Shown piece after piece: positions 1 to 8,877 of a stretch of 64,000 bases of DNA. Where the stretch lies: the NCBI RefSeq assembly GCF_000400365.1, contig NZ_BAOG01000022.1, positions 62,001 to 126,000 on the forward strand, written 5' to 3'. Numbering within the stretch: position 1 is the first letter of the stretch; each line of letters starts with the position of its first letter. Source of the DNA: Vibrio jasicida CAIM 1864 = LMG 25398. GTDB taxonomy: Bacteria > Pseudomonadota > Gammaproteobacteria > Enterobacterales > Vibrionaceae. Under the pieces are notes generated by a model that was not told the DNA's origin, made no database searches, and saw only the letters and a program-made list of their open reading frames with translations. Position numbers and translations under genes: made by a program.

Positions 1-716
1 ACGTGATGCTAGCAGTTATCCTAGTAGCAAGCCGCGTAAGCCCTGAATTCAAAGGTCTGCTTAAGAGTGTAAGCCTATCGTTTGGTAATATTCTTGGCGA
101 AACTGGTATCAGCACGGCAATTCAACCTTTATACCTTCCGGGTGGCATCTTAGTCTTCGTAGCGTTAATTGCTGTTCTTCTGCAAGGTGGCGGAGCTAAG
201 TCACTTGGCAAAGCGTTTGGCGAATCAAGCAAGACACTAATCGGCGCAGGTTTCGTTCTTGTGTTCACCATCCCTATGGTTCGTATCTTTATTAACTCAG
301 GTGTCAACGGCGCCGAGCTAGCAAGTATGCCTGTAACGACGGCGAACTTTGCAGCAGACCTCGTTGGCTCAGCATTCCCAGCGTTGAGTGCTACTGTTGG
401 TGCCCTTGGTGCATTCATCGCCGGCTCTAATACCGTGTCGAACATGATGTTCAGCCAGTTCCAGTTCGAAGTGGCACAGACACTGACTATCTCAAGTGCC
501 ATTGTGGTTGCCCTTCAAGCGGTTGGCGCTGCTGCCGGTAACATGATTGCTATCCACAATGTAGTGGCGGCCTCTGCAACGGTCGGCCTACTAGGACGTG
601 AAGGCGCGACACTGCGTAAAACCATAATCCCAACATTCTACTATCTTGTTGTGACAGGCATCATCGGTTTGATTCTGATTTACGGATTCCAACTGACCGA
701 CGCCTTAATGAAGTAA
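1..716 (+). CDS. lldP: L-lactate permease, C-terminal part (gene cut by window edge)
   Basis: This is the last 237 or so residues of an L-lactate permease of the LctP family, an inner-membrane lactate/proton symporter of about 550-590 residues; the start lies left of the window and the frame is open to base 1. The visible part is a run of hydrophobic helices broken by Gly/Ser/Asn-rich loops, with the family-typical stretches GSNTVSNMMFSQFQ and GNMIAIHNVVAA (about residues 140-190 of the visible part). It is followed 290 bases later on the same strand by lldD, which fits lactate uptake plus oxidation. Family assignment is by recognition of these stretches and of the neighbour. Confidence 0.93.
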   Translation, partial: VMLAVILVASRVSPEFKGLLKSVSLSFGNILGETGISTAIQPLYLPGGILVFVALIAVLLQGGGAKSLGKAFGESSKTLIGAGFVLVFTIPMVRIFINSGVNGAELASMPVTTANFAADLVGSAFPALSATVGALGAFIAGSNTVSNMMFSQFQFEVAQTLTISSAIVVALQAVGAAAGNMIAIHNVVAASATVGLLGREGATLRKTIIPTFYYLVVTGIIGLILIYGFQLTDALMK

Positions 717-723
717 CACTTAT

Positions 724-744
724 GCAGGGTCTCCCCCGCCCTGC
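724..744 (+). terminator. Weak stem-loop after lldP
   Basis: Eight bases past the lldP stop, GCAGGG (724-729) pairs with CCCTGC (739-744). The following ACTTTCTC is only partly T-rich, so this may be a weak or partial terminator between lldP and lldD. Confidence 0.4.
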
Positions 745-911
745 ACTTTCTCTGGCACAGCGGTCAGCACTACTACCCCGACGCTTTTGGTGTGGCTTGC
801 TGCATCAATCCCCCGACCGATGTGCCAGTCTTTTTCAGTGCAGATAATTGATTGTTCCGTGTATGGAATGTCTCACAGCTCAATCACTTATCTATACTCT
901 ATTCTGATGTC

Positions 912-947
912 GACTGCCGAAAGGATGGCAGTCAGTGAAACACTGAC
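912..947 (+). promoter_or_regulatory. Two overlapping hairpins in the lldD leader
   Basis: GACTGCC (912-918) pairs with GGCAGTC (927-933), and GTCAGTG (931-937) pairs with CACTGAC (941-947). The two stems share bases 931-933, so they cannot both form fully. They sit 60-95 bases before the lldD start codon. A regulatory role in the leader is inference; the pairing is seen directly. The rest of the 290-base gap shows no gene. Confidence 0.4.
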
Positions 948-1006
948 AGAGCAGGTGCTCATTGACTCAGGACGCAATCTTAGAATAACAGCCAGGACAC
1001 ACGAAT

Positions 1007-2146
1007 ATGATTATCTCTGCTTCTACAGATTACCGCGCTGCCGCGAAAGCCAAGCTGCCTCCATTCCTTTTTCATTACATTGATGGCGGTTCATACGATG
1101 AGCGCACGCTAAAGCGCAACACTGATGACCTAGGTGACGTTGCATTGCGTCAACGTGTTCTGCGCGATATGAGCGATCTAAGCCTAGAAACGGAAATCTT
1201 CGGCGAGAAGTTGGCAATGCCAATCGCGCTAGCGCCTGTTGGTCTGACCGGCATGTACGCGCGACGTGGTGAGGTTCAAGCAGCAAAAGCGGCAGAAAAG
1301 AAAGGCATTCCTTTTACCATGTCGACCGTATCCGTTTGTCCAATTGAAGAGGTGGCACCTGCGATTGAACGTCCAATGTGGTTCCAATTGTATGTTCTAA
1401 AAGACCGTGGCTTTATGAAGAACGTACTTGAGCGCGCGAAAGCCGCTGGTGTAACAACGCTGGTCTTCACCGTGGATATGCCCGTGCCTGGGGCTCGTTA
1501 CCGTGACATGCACTCTGGTATGAGTGGCCCTAATGCCGCGATACGCCGAGTATTCCAAGCCATGCGTCACCCAAGTTGGGCGTTGGATGTCGGTGTATTA
1601 GGTAAACCTCACGACTTAGGCAATATCTCTACTTACCGTGGTGAGCCAACCAAGTTGGAAGACTACATTGGCTGGCTAGGCGCAAACTTCGATCCTTCTA
1701 TCTCTTGGAAAGACCTAGAGTGGATTCGAGACTTTTGGGATGGCCCGATGGTCATCAAAGGTATTTTGGATGAAGAAGATGCAAAAGACGCAGTTCGCTT
1801 CGGAGCAGACGGTATCGTTGTCTCGAATCACGGCGGTCGCCAGCTTGATGGTGTCCTTTCAACAGCAAAAGCGCTGCCAAGCATTGCAGATGCCGTAAAA
1901 GGCGACCTAAAGATTTTCGTCGATTCAGGTATTCGCACCGGTTTGGATGTCGTTCGTATGCTAGCACTCGGTGCAGACTGTACGCTTCTGGGTCGTTCTT
2001 TTGTTTACGCACTCGCAGCGCAAGGCGGTGCTGGCGTAGAGAACTTGCTTGACCTTTACGACAAGGAAATGCGCGTAGCAATGACGCTTACAGGAGCGAA
2101 AACCATCTCTGACCTGTCGCGTGATTCTTTGGTGAAGATTCCTTAG
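1007..2146 (+). CDS. lldD: FMN-dependent L-lactate dehydrogenase (quinone/cytochrome-linked)
   Basis: A 379-residue alpha-hydroxy-acid oxidase family protein, the usual length of bacterial LldD. It oxidises L-lactate to pyruvate with FMN and feeds electrons to the respiratory chain at the inner membrane. Visible family features are [16 protein letters not shown] strand 1 ([19 protein letters not shown], about residues 75-95), [12 protein letters not shown], the lysine-bearing [11 protein letters not shown], and the active-site histidine in [12 protein letters not shown] (about residue 275), then [19 protein letters not shown] and [11 protein letters not shown] for the FMN phosphate. The start is ATG 1007 with AGGA ten bases upstream. 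It follows lldP, with a bidirectional terminator after it. Confidence 0.96.
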   Translation: MIISASTDYRAAAKAKLPPFLFHYIDGGSYDERTLKRNTDDLGDVALRQRVLRDMSDLSLETEIFGEKLAMPIALAPVGLTGMYARRGEVQAAKAAEKKGIPFTMSTVSVCPIEEVAPAIERPMWFQLYVLKDRGFMKNVLERAKAAGVTTLVFTVDMPVPGARYRDMHSGMSGPNAAIRRVFQAMRHPSWALDVGVLGKPHDLGNISTYRGEPTKLEDYIGWLGANFDPSISWKDLEWIRDFWDGPMVIKGILDEEDAKDAVRFGADGIVVSNHGGRQLDGVLSTAKALPSIADAVKGDLKIFVDSGIRTGLDVVRMLALGADCTLLGRSFVYALAAQGGAGVENLLDLYDKEMRVAMTLTGAKTISDLSRDSLVKIP

Positions 2147-2173
2147 GCAAATCGCCCTAAACCATGTTCATAC

Positions 2174-2206
2174 AAAAAGTGACAGCACAATTGGCTGTCA
2201 CTTTTT
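2174..2206. terminator. Bidirectional terminator between lldD and the glycosyltransferase gene
   Basis: AAAAAGTGACAGC (2174-2186) pairs with GCTGTCACTTTTT (2194-2206), giving A- and T-tracts on the two flanks. It lies between two convergent genes, so it can serve both strands. Confidence 0.85.
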
Positions 2207-2220
2207 CATTTCATCCGGCG

Positions 2221-3285
2221 TTACGCCATTCTTAACACAGGCTCGAACTCGGCTTGTTCCTCCGAAAGAAACAATCGAATCGCATGGCATTTCTCGCCCA
2301 TCAGCCCAAATCGTTGTGGGCACGTTTCCGTATAAAAACCAAAGCAAGTCGCGCCTGCGGCATCCGCTAAATGTAGCGGCCCAGTGTCACAGCAAAGAAA
2401 TCCATCGAGGTAGCGCAACGTCGCCCCCAATTGACGTAGGCCCTTGCATGCCAAAGTGCGGGAGTCCTTTAACAGCGGTTGTTGGATATCTGGGCTTAGC
2501 ACTTCCACCCAATTCACACTTTGACCTTGCTTGCGTTCAAATTCAGCCAGAATGGTTAACCAAGCACGATCACTGAGCTTTTTCTTACCTCGCGCACCAC
2601 GGAAGAAAGCAAATGTTGGGTTGCCTTCTTCGCGTAATTTACGTGCTTGCTGAATACCAGAGGAAAGCTCTTTTGAATCAAACACAATATGATGGTCTAA
2701 GGTGTTATCAAGCTCATGTCCCATCGCTTCAAGGATAGAAAGTGGCTTGTAGGCACCGTGACGAAAAGGCGAATCGGCGACCGAGGAGTGAGTAAATACT
2801 TGCTCTGTTTTAACTTTCTTAAAAGCGATCTTGTTCTTCGCCGGAATCACAGCGGAAAGAAAAGTGTCACACGCGCCCGCCGTCGGTGCGAACAACAGGT
2901 CATATTTCTCTCGCTTTAACAGACGGATGGTCGCAAGTGCTTTATCTGGCGATTTGAATGACAAGTTGGAGTAATGAATTTGATTGATACCAAGGTTCTG
3001 AAAAACTTCACCTTGCCAAGGCGAATTCAACAATAGATCAACTTTCGCATTTGGGTATAAGCGCAGAACCTGATGAACAAACGGAAGCAGGAAGTACATA
3101 TTTCCGATACGACTGTTGTTTCTCACGATCAAAATACGTTTCACCTGATCGTGCGGCATTGGTTCGTGAACAGTGAGAGAGTCGTCATTCAACCAACCTG
3201 CAAGTTTAGGCTCAAGTTGGTGCGTCAAACGACGACGTTGTTTATCGAAATTACGGAGAAAAGTCTTCACAGCCATTCCTTTCAT
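2221..3285 (-). CDS. Glycosyltransferase family 9 (heptosyltransferase-like) protein
   Basis: A 354-residue GT9-type protein, the family of LPS heptosyltransferases (WaaC/WaaF) that move heptose from ADP-heptose in the cytosol. It shows the N-terminal Rossmann strand RILIVRNNSRIGNMYFLLP (about residues 50-68), a central YDLLFAPTAG strand, and the C-terminal nucleotide-sugar region FLCCDTGPLHLADAAGATCFGFY (split: CDTGPLHLADA is the hallmark). The exact sugar and acceptor cannot be told. It stands alone rather than in a waa operon. ATG 3285 has no clear ribosome site; GTG 3270 has AAGGA six bases upstream and may be the true start. Confidence 0.82.
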   Translation of the reverse strand: MKGMAVKTFLRNFDKQRRRLTHQLEPKLAGWLNDDSLTVHEPMPHDQVKRILIVRNNSRIGNMYFLLPFVHQVLRLYPNAKVDLLLNSPWQGEVFQNLGINQIHYSNLSFKSPDKALATIRLLKREKYDLLFAPTAGACDTFLSAVIPAKNKIAFKKVKTEQVFTHSSVADSPFRHGAYKPLSILEAMGHELDNTLDHHIVFDSKELSSGIQQARKLREEGNPTFAFFRGARGKKKLSDRAWLTILAEFERKQGQSVNWVEVLSPDIQQPLLKDSRTLACKGLRQLGATLRYLDGFLCCDTGPLHLADAAGATCFGFYTETCPQRFGLMGEKCHAIRLFLSEEQAEFEPVLRMA

Positions 3286-3369
3286 TCAAAGGGACATCAT
3301 GGCTGCTAGTTTTATCAGTAGAGATGTGAATAAATTGTCTACGACAAAAAAATACACGGATGGAATCGG

Positions 3370-3717
3370 TTAGTTCACCGTGTGTTCGTACTCAATCACA
3401 ACTTGGTTGCCTTCAATGAAGACATTACGGATTTCACCATCTACAGTGATACGGTTTTGTAGATACACGGAGCCCGAAGAAGAAATATCGCGTTTGCTCA
3501 TAGATGGAATCACTTGACCAGGACGAACATGCAATTGTTCGCAAAGTTGCTTCACGAAGCCAAGCGTTAGCGGAGCATTCCCACGTAACAAAGCAGAGAA
3601 CTCATGCAAGCTTAAACCTAGGCGCTTTGCCATCTCCATTTGGGTGAGGTGCATTTTTGCTTTTTGCGACATCCAAATGTCGTAGAGCGCATTTCTATCT
3701 AGCTCTGTGAATTCCAT
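3370..3717 (-). CDS. Small HTH (XRE-like) DNA-binding protein
   Basis: A 115-residue protein with an N-terminal helix-turn-helix of XRE/lambda-repressor type: LTQMEMAKRLGLSLHEFSA followed by LLRGNAPLTLGFVKQLCEQL (about residues 24-62). The C-terminal half is predicted beta-rich (SGSVYLQNRITVDGEIRN) and not recognised. It ends with a short VVIEYEHTV strand. It is a likely regulator; the target is unknown. It stands 52 bases from the convergent... in fact same-strand upstream of the glycosyltransferase gene (3285), so it could be co-transcribed with it. The start ATG 3717 has GGAGATAAACC just upstream. Confidence 0.7.
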   Translation of the reverse strand: MEFTELDRNALYDIWMSQKAKMHLTQMEMAKRLGLSLHEFSALLRGNAPLTLGFVKQLCEQLHVRPGQVIPSMSKRDISSSGSVYLQNRITVDGEIRNVFIEGNQVVIEYEHTVN

Positions 3718-4066
3718 GGTTTATCTCCGTATGTCAAAGTGACACTAAAGTCTCATATTTGAGCTTGATAAATGTTAGCGATGAGTCAAAGAACCTACAA
3801 TTGATGGTTCGAATGATAGCGCTTATCTTTCAAAGTTCGAGTTTCATCACACCGTGTAGGTTGAACAGTACGAGTTTTACATTTCACCATACGTATCATC
3901 ACCTTGTATTTACACATCAATCATTAACATCACTCTAAACACTCCTCTCCTTAACAGCAAGGATAAGAAGACAAGAACGGATTATTCGAATCACATCATT
4001 TTGCTAGGGCGGAAACTCAAACTCTGCTACCTTTCACTCATTGTTCCAAAAAATGAAACTTTACTT
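3718..4066. other. Intergenic gap between divergent HTH and MscS genes
   Basis: About 350 bases between two divergent genes, so it must hold both promoters. TGTCAAAGTGACA (3732-3744) right upstream of the HTH gene is a small imperfect dyad that could be an autoregulatory operator. I see no gene or repeat here. Confidence 0.45.
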
Positions 4067-5170
4067 ATGCCACAGTGGTTTACAGAACTTCAAACTTACA
4101 TCATGGCCCATCATCAAGACTGGAGCAGCAGCGTACTGTTCATTACGATTGCGAGCTTTTTTGCTTGGATTGCGTGGCGCGTATTGCATTCTCGATTAGC
4201 TATTTTGGTCGATAAAACCCCCTTTCATTGGGATGACCTTTTATTAGAAGCACTCAAAACCCCCGTCAGTACCTTAATCTGGTGTTGGCCTGCAACGGTA
4301 TCTTTGGGCATTGTTCTGCAAAGTGAGTTGGGGAACGAGTTCAACTGGCTCAGCACTCTTAAACTCATTCTTGTTATCAGCATCCTAGTTTGGATTGTGA
4401 TGCGTCTTATCACCAACGTCGAAGACTACGTGCTGGAGCAGAAAACCCGTGACGAGACAACCGTACAAGCCGTCGCGAAAGTAGCTCGCCTGTTCTTTAT
4501 CGTCATCGGCGTATTGACCGTTATGCAGGCATTTGGCCTTAGCCTTTCTGGTTTGCTGACCTTTGGTGGTGTCGGCGGTTTGATTGTCGGTTTGGCAGCC
4601 AAAGATCTCCTATCAAACTTCTTTGGCGGTTTGATGATTTACTTCGACCGTCCATTTAAGGTTGGGGATTGGATCCGCTCTCCCGACCGTCAAATAGAAG
4701 GAACGGTAGAACGTATCGGCTGGCGTATGACCAGCATTCGCACTTTTGATAAGCGCCCACTATACGTACCAAACTCAGTATTCAGTAACATTGTGGTAGA
4801 AAACCCATCACGCATGCTAAACCGTCGAATCTTCGAGACGATTGGCTTACGTTACGACGATGCCGCTAAAGTACCCGCAATCATTGATGCGGTTCGCGAT
4901 ATGCTCAAAAACCACAAAGACATCGATACGCGCCAAACGTTGATCGTAAACTTTGATGCGTTTGGTCCATCTTCACTCAACTTTTTCATCTATACCTTCA
5001 CCAAAACGGTGAACTGGGTTCGCTACCATGAAGTGAAGCAAGATGTTCTCCTGCAAGTCATGACGATCATTAAAGAGCACGAAGCAGATATTGCGTTCCC
5101 AACACAAACACTCAAGCTCGACCCGATTCAAATGGCGAAAGCTCAAGCGCAAGACGACAGTGGTTTCTAA
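4067..5170 (+). CDS. MscS-family mechanosensitive ion channel
   Basis: A 367-residue inner-membrane channel of the small-conductance mechanosensitive family, which releases solutes on hypo-osmotic shock. Four hydrophobic segments come first (about residues 18-40, 65-90, 100-125, 145-165), then the pore helix [20 protein letters not shown] (Gly/Ala-rich TM3), then the MscS beta-domain motif [19 protein letters not shown] and the C-terminal alpha/beta domain ([12 protein letters not shown]). The frame is open further left to a TTG at 4001, but ATG 4067 fits the family N-terminus (MPQWFTEL). It has four or more TM helices, unlike E. coli MscS with three, so it is closer to YbdG/YnaI-like members. 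Single gene, ended by a strong terminator. Confidence 0.9.
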   Translation: MPQWFTELQTYIMAHHQDWSSSVLFITIASFFAWIAWRVLHSRLAILVDKTPFHWDDLLLEALKTPVSTLIWCWPATVSLGIVLQSELGNEFNWLSTLKLILVISILVWIVMRLITNVEDYVLEQKTRDETTVQAVAKVARLFFIVIGVLTVMQAFGLSLSGLLTFGGVGGLIVGLAAKDLLSNFFGGLMIYFDRPFKVGDWIRSPDRQIEGTVERIGWRMTSIRTFDKRPLYVPNSVFSNIVVENPSRMLNRRIFETIGLRYDDAAKVPAIIDAVRDMLKNHKDIDTRQTLIVNFDAFGPSSLNFFIYTFTKTVNWVRYHEVKQDVLLQVMTIIKEHEADIAFPTQTLKLDPIQMAKAQAQDDSGF

Positions 5171-5188
5171 TTTCAAAATACCAAATAC

Positions 5189-5216
5189 AAAGCCCGCTAA
5201 ATCAGCGGGCTTTTTT
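5189..5216. terminator. Rho-independent terminator between MscS and carbonic anhydrase genes
   Basis: AAAGCCCGCT pairs with AGCGGGCTTT around an AAATC loop, followed by six T on the + strand and preceded by A on the other, between convergent genes. Confidence 0.9.
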
Positions 5217-5236
5217 ATGACTAGTCACTTCAACCA

Positions 5237-5962
5237 TTATTGCTGCGCTAGAATCATTCGAGCGTTAAGCGGTTGGATTGGACGGTTGTTTTGCCCCATC
5301 GCTTTCGCAAAGGCTTTTACTTGTTCTGGAGAGATAGTTTGCGTCTCTTTGATCACCAACCAACGAACCCCTTCAGAACATGGCGGTGTCGTTAGAGAGC
5401 CATTAAAACGGTAGTACTCTTTATCACTTGGAATTAAGGCATCCGCATCAAATGGGACTTGGATGGCTACATCCTGATCTTTAGTTGGGATGTTAGCGAG
5501 CAGCTTAGCTAGAGCTGTATTCGCGTCACCCATTTTAAAGAACACCGCCACAACAGCCAGATGGCCTGCTTTATCGGCATGCACAAAGTGTGCTTCTAGT
5601 GGGTATTCTTTACCATCTACATGGTTTTCAGATGGCGTATGGAAGTGGAATTGTTTTAACGTAAACTCTTTACCATCAATAGTGAGCGTGTTTTTGCCTT
5701 CTAAACTGGTCTGTAAAGTGTGGCCGTTATTCAGCAGTGAAATCGCCTTACCTTCGTAATCAAAATCCAGTTTTTCTAGCTTGGCTTCAGTCGCTGATTC
5801 AATATTAATCGGACTTTGGTTTTGACCTTTCGCACATTCAGAAGCGAACTCCCCCCAATTTGCAGGGCCGTGCTCACCCTCATACCCCCAGTTTGCCGCG
5901 TTTGCTGAGCCTGCAAATACCAATGCTAAACCAAGTGCTGTCAGTGACTTTCTCATTTTCAT
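5237..5962 (-). CDS. cah: Periplasmic alpha-class carbonic anhydrase
   Basis: A 241-residue precursor that interconverts CO2 and bicarbonate in the periplasm. Residues 1-22 form a signal peptide ending in SANA. The mature part begins NWGYEGEHGPANWG, the usual start of alpha-carbonic anhydrases. The three zinc histidines are visible in QFHFHTPSEN (two) and EAHFVHAD (third), and the substrate-pocket SLTTPPCSEGVRW near residue 190 is intact with the Cys that pairs with the Cys in FASECAKG. Length matches Neisseria/Vibrio enzymes. The start ATG 5962 has AAAGGAAATGAAA upstream; ATG 5956 is the alternative. Single gene. Confidence 0.96.
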   Translation of the reverse strand: MKMRKSLTALGLALVFAGSANAANWGYEGEHGPANWGEFASECAKGQNQSPINIESATEAKLEKLDFDYEGKAISLLNNGHTLQTSLEGKNTLTIDGKEFTLKQFHFHTPSENHVDGKEYPLEAHFVHADKAGHLAVVAVFFKMGDANTALAKLLANIPTKDQDVAIQVPFDADALIPSDKEYYRFNGSLTTPPCSEGVRWLVIKETQTISPEQVKAFAKAMGQNNRPIQPLNARMILAQQ

Positions 5963-6531
5963 TTCCTTTTTTTTGATTATTGATTAATGAACCGTTTTTA
6001 TATACCTACGTTCATCGCATGCAGTATTAGCAAAGGAATGACAGAATTGGATTAGCTAGCACGGTGCAATCTATGTTTACCTGCTAATTTTGGAAATGAT
6101 CTCTACATTTTATGTAATTGATAAGTCGACGATTAGAGAGCGTAAAGGTACGGCTACGTACAAAAATATCACAGCAGAAGATCACCCTAACCTACGTTTA
6201 GAATACGTAAGAATATAAAATTACAACAGCGATTAAACCATTAAAAAACCACTAGATATATAAATAACAAGATTATATTCATGTGCCATTTCTTTTATTA
6301 TCTTAATATCCCCATTGAGATATAAATAATTAAAATAAATCAAAAGAGACACATAAAATATTATTATTAGTGTTTTAACCTATCAAAAACAAACCTGATC
6401 ACATAGTAAAACTTAAAATACAATTTCATTTTGAGCGTTTTATTAGTAAATATCACCTTTTATACAGTCACCTACTGATATATCGACAATCATTGGTATT
6501 CTCTTATTTATTTCTTATTGGAATGCCTACC
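5963..6531. other. AT-rich gap before the CNF-like gene
   Basis: About 570 bases with no credible gene on either strand; 6180-6480 is clearly richer in A and T than the flanking genes. Divergent promoters for the carbonic anhydrase and the next gene must lie here. AT-rich leaders of this kind are common upstream of acquired, H-NS-silenced genes in vibrios, but that is inference. Confidence 0.5.
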
Positions 6532-7512
6532 ATGCGATATCAATCAGCACCTGTTAATACTGAAGAAACGCAAGAAACAACAATAGAAAGAGCTGCGCGA
6601 CAGCAGCAAGAACGCAGAGCTGAATTAACTTATTCATCAAGCGACTATAAGCGCTGGAATGATAATCGAAATAAAGTAGTCGCGGACCGTAAAGTAGAAG
6701 AGCAGAACAACCATATTCACGTAGGCGAAGAACGTGAGTTTCCCGATGCAATTCTGTCACCGATGCCGACATCAAGAAAGGAAATGAACGATGCGACCGG
6801 AACACGTGTGCTGCCGTCAGACTTGCTAGGCTCTAGCTTTAATAACCAATGCGTCAGCGCTGAGATCGTTGCTCACCAGATGACATCTCTCAGCCCAGCG
6901 ACAAAGAAAGAAGTAGAAGAAAGTGGTGAGCTTGTTTTCAGTGGCATGCAATATAAACACGCACATGGAACAGTAGGCACTATCGAAGTCATTGATACCT
7001 TTGCAGGGCAACAACCCGACAAAAAAACATCACAGATGGCCTACTGGGTCGCGCAAGGCAAGTATCTCGATATACCTAAACACCCTGATCCTCATCGCGA
7101 TCATTTGTATGTTTTCACACCAAACTTCAGCGGCTGCTCTTTTGTTGTTGATGATTGGAGTGATGATCTAATTAGGGTTTATCACGTGGAAGGCAGCAAA
7201 GAAGATAAGCAATACAATGACGTAAAGGACCATCGCAACGGTTTAATCAATTATATGAGTTTTCGCGACTACGGTTTCTACCAAATAGGGAACACCACCA
7301 TCAAGAGTGTGAATGGCTTTGCGTTTATGCGCTACAACATTCAAGCTCGTCATTGGGAAATCCATTATCAAAAGCAAGAGCATGCACCTGCACTTGGGCG
7401 GCCAACGACTTCGGCTAAAACATTATTCTCCTCAGAAAAGCACACTGTAAAAGTCATGGTTTCGAAGGAATCTCGCGTAGTTGAAACCGGAACCATCGCG
7501 ATAAACCGCTAA
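6532..7512 (+). CDS. Uncharacterised soluble protein with a possible CNF-like SGC...H catalytic pair
   Basis: A 326-residue protein without signal peptide or membrane segment. The first 90 or so residues are charged and probably disordered (Glu/Gln/Arg-rich). The middle holds YVFTPNFSGCSFVV followed by VYHVEGSK, with 16 residues from Cys to His. Cytotoxic necrotizing factor-type deamidases (CNF1, VopC) and BLF1 use a Cys in an L-S-G-C motif and a His 12-15 residues later, so a deamidase fold is possible. I do not recognise the full family. ATG 6532 is chosen because TTGGA lies nine bases upstream; TTG 6493 and ATG 6523 are alternatives. It is a single gene after an AT-rich gap, with a terminator behind it. 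A secreted effector role is a hypothesis only. Confidence 0.6.
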   Translation: MRYQSAPVNTEETQETTIERAARQQQERRAELTYSSSDYKRWNDNRNKVVADRKVEEQNNHIHVGEEREFPDAILSPMPTSRKEMNDATGTRVLPSDLLGSSFNNQCVSAEIVAHQMTSLSPATKKEVEESGELVFSGMQYKHAHGTVGTIEVIDTFAGQQPDKKTSQMAYWVAQGKYLDIPKHPDPHRDHLYVFTPNFSGCSFVVDDWSDDLIRVYHVEGSKEDKQYNDVKDHRNGLINYMSFRDYGFYQIGNTTIKSVNGFAFMRYNIQARHWEIHYQKQEHAPALGRPTTSAKTLFSSEKHTVKVMVSKESRVVETGTIAINR

Positions 7513-7566
7513 GGCTGAATTAATAGAAAATAAGCAGTAGCGAGTTTCAAACCAACTCGATAAAAC

Positions 7567-7599
7567 AAAAACGCCCCAAGGTTAACTTGGGGCGTTTTT
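7567..7599. terminator. Strong bidirectional terminator
   Basis: AAAACGCCCCAAG pairs with CTTGGGGCGTTTT around a short GTTAA loop, with T- and A-tracts on both sides. It separates the convergent CNF-like gene and tdh. Confidence 0.93.
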
Positions 7600-7642
7600 A
7601 TTAATCTTATATCAAGAGGTTTTAGGTTGCTTTATCGCGACC

Positions 7643-8674
7643 TTATTCCCAATCAAGAATAACCTTGCCTGACATACCGCTGCGCATTACGTCGAAGCCT
7701 TCTTGGAAGTCATCAATCTTGTAGTGGTGCGTGATGATTGGCGATAGATCCAGACCAGATTGGATCAGTGAAGCCATCTTGTACCAAGTTTCGAACATTT
7801 CGCGGCCGTAGATACCTTTGATCACCAAGCCTTTGAAGATAACTTGGTTCCAGTCGATACCCATGTCTGATGGTGGAATACCTAGTAGTGCAATACGACC
7901 ACCGTGGTTCATTGTGGTTAGCATTGAGTTGAATGCTGCTGGGTTACCAGACATTTCTAGACCTACGTCGAAGCCTTCTGTCATGCCTAGCTCAGCCATT
8001 ACGTCTTCTAGCTTCTCTTCAGCTACGTTTACTGCGCGCGTTACGCCCATTTTACGAGCAAGTTCTAGACGGTATTCGTTCACGTCTGTGATCACTACGT
8101 GGCGAGCACCAACGTGTTTCGCGACTGCAGCTGCCATGATACCGATTGGGCCAGCACCTGTGATAAGCACGTCTTCGCCTACTAGGTCGAAAGAAAGCGC
8201 TGTGTGTACTGCGTTACCAAACGGGTCAAAGATAGACGCTAGATCGTCAGAGATGCCTTCAGGGATCTTGAACGCATTGAACGCTGGGATCACTAGGTAT
8301 TCTGCGAAGGCACCTTCGCGGTTAACACCCACACCAATTGTATTACGACATAGGTGAGTACGGCCGCCACGACAGTTACGACAGTGACCACACGTGATGT
8401 GACCTTCGCCAGATACGCGGTCACCGATTTCAAAGCCACGAACTTCCTGACCAATCGCAACCACTTCACCCACGTATTCGTGGCCAACAACCATAGGTAC
8501 TGGAATTGTCTTTTGTGACCATTCGTCCCAGTTGTAGATGTGTACATCTGTACCACAGATAGCGGTTTTCTTAATTTTGATCAGAATGTCGTTATGGCCA
8601 ACTTCAGGTTTATCAACCTCAGTCATCCAGATGCCTTCTTCAGGCTTTAGCTTTGATAATGCTTTAATTTTCAT
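7643..8674 (-). CDS. tdh: L-threonine 3-dehydrogenase
   Basis: A 343-residue zinc-dependent medium-chain dehydrogenase, very close to the 341 residues of E. coli Tdh. It oxidises L-threonine with NAD+ to 2-amino-3-ketobutyrate, which Kbl then cleaves. Catalytic zinc ligands are in [17 protein letters not shown] (Cys about 38) and [10 protein letters not shown] (His/Glu about 63-64); the structural-zinc cysteines are in [15 protein letters not shown] (about 93-107); the NAD fold shows [10 protein letters not shown]. The start is ATG 8674 (MKIKALSK), as in known Tdh; the frame extends 17 codons further but without family match. It is downstream of kbl on the same strand with 203 bases between them. 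Confidence 0.97.
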   Translation of the reverse strand: MKIKALSKLKPEEGIWMTEVDKPEVGHNDILIKIKKTAICGTDVHIYNWDEWSQKTIPVPMVVGHEYVGEVVAIGQEVRGFEIGDRVSGEGHITCGHCRNCRGGRTHLCRNTIGVGVNREGAFAEYLVIPAFNAFKIPEGISDDLASIFDPFGNAVHTALSFDLVGEDVLITGAGPIGIMAAAVAKHVGARHVVITDVNEYRLELARKMGVTRAVNVAEEKLEDVMAELGMTEGFDVGLEMSGNPAAFNSMLTTMNHGGRIALLGIPPSDMGIDWNQVIFKGLVIKGIYGREMFETWYKMASLIQSGLDLSPIITHHYKIDDFQEGFDVMRSGMSGKVILDWE

Positions 8675-8731
8675 AGTATTCACCAAACATTGCCCCGCTC
8701 TATGCGTGACAAAAAATTCTTTCATCTAATG

Positions 8732-8805
8732 CGTTTAAAGAAGAAATAAAGGCTTTGCCCATGAGCCGACTCAGAAGAGTTGGGAAAGCCTTTTATCTTT
8801 AAACG
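8732..8805 (-). promoter_or_regulatory. Long imperfect hairpin between kbl and tdh
   Basis: CGTTTAAAGA (8732-8741) pairs exactly with TCTTTAAACG (8796-8805), and the inner TAAAGGCTTTGCCCA (8747-8761) pairs with TGGGAAAGCCTTTTA (8781-8795) with small bulges. In the kbl-to-tdh direction the stem is not followed by a clean T-tract, so partial termination, RNA processing or mRNA stabilisation are all possible. Confidence 0.6.
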
Positions 8806-8877
8806 TAAGCGCTTTTCTTCTTCTAATCTAACCCCTCCCCTCAGTTTTAGGAGGAGGCTAGGAAGAGGAGACGAAAC

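Noticed and set aside
787..1083. Open frame between lldP and lldD on the plus strand
   Set aside because: It overlaps the start of lldD, has no family match or ribosome site, and covers the leader hairpins; treated as chance.
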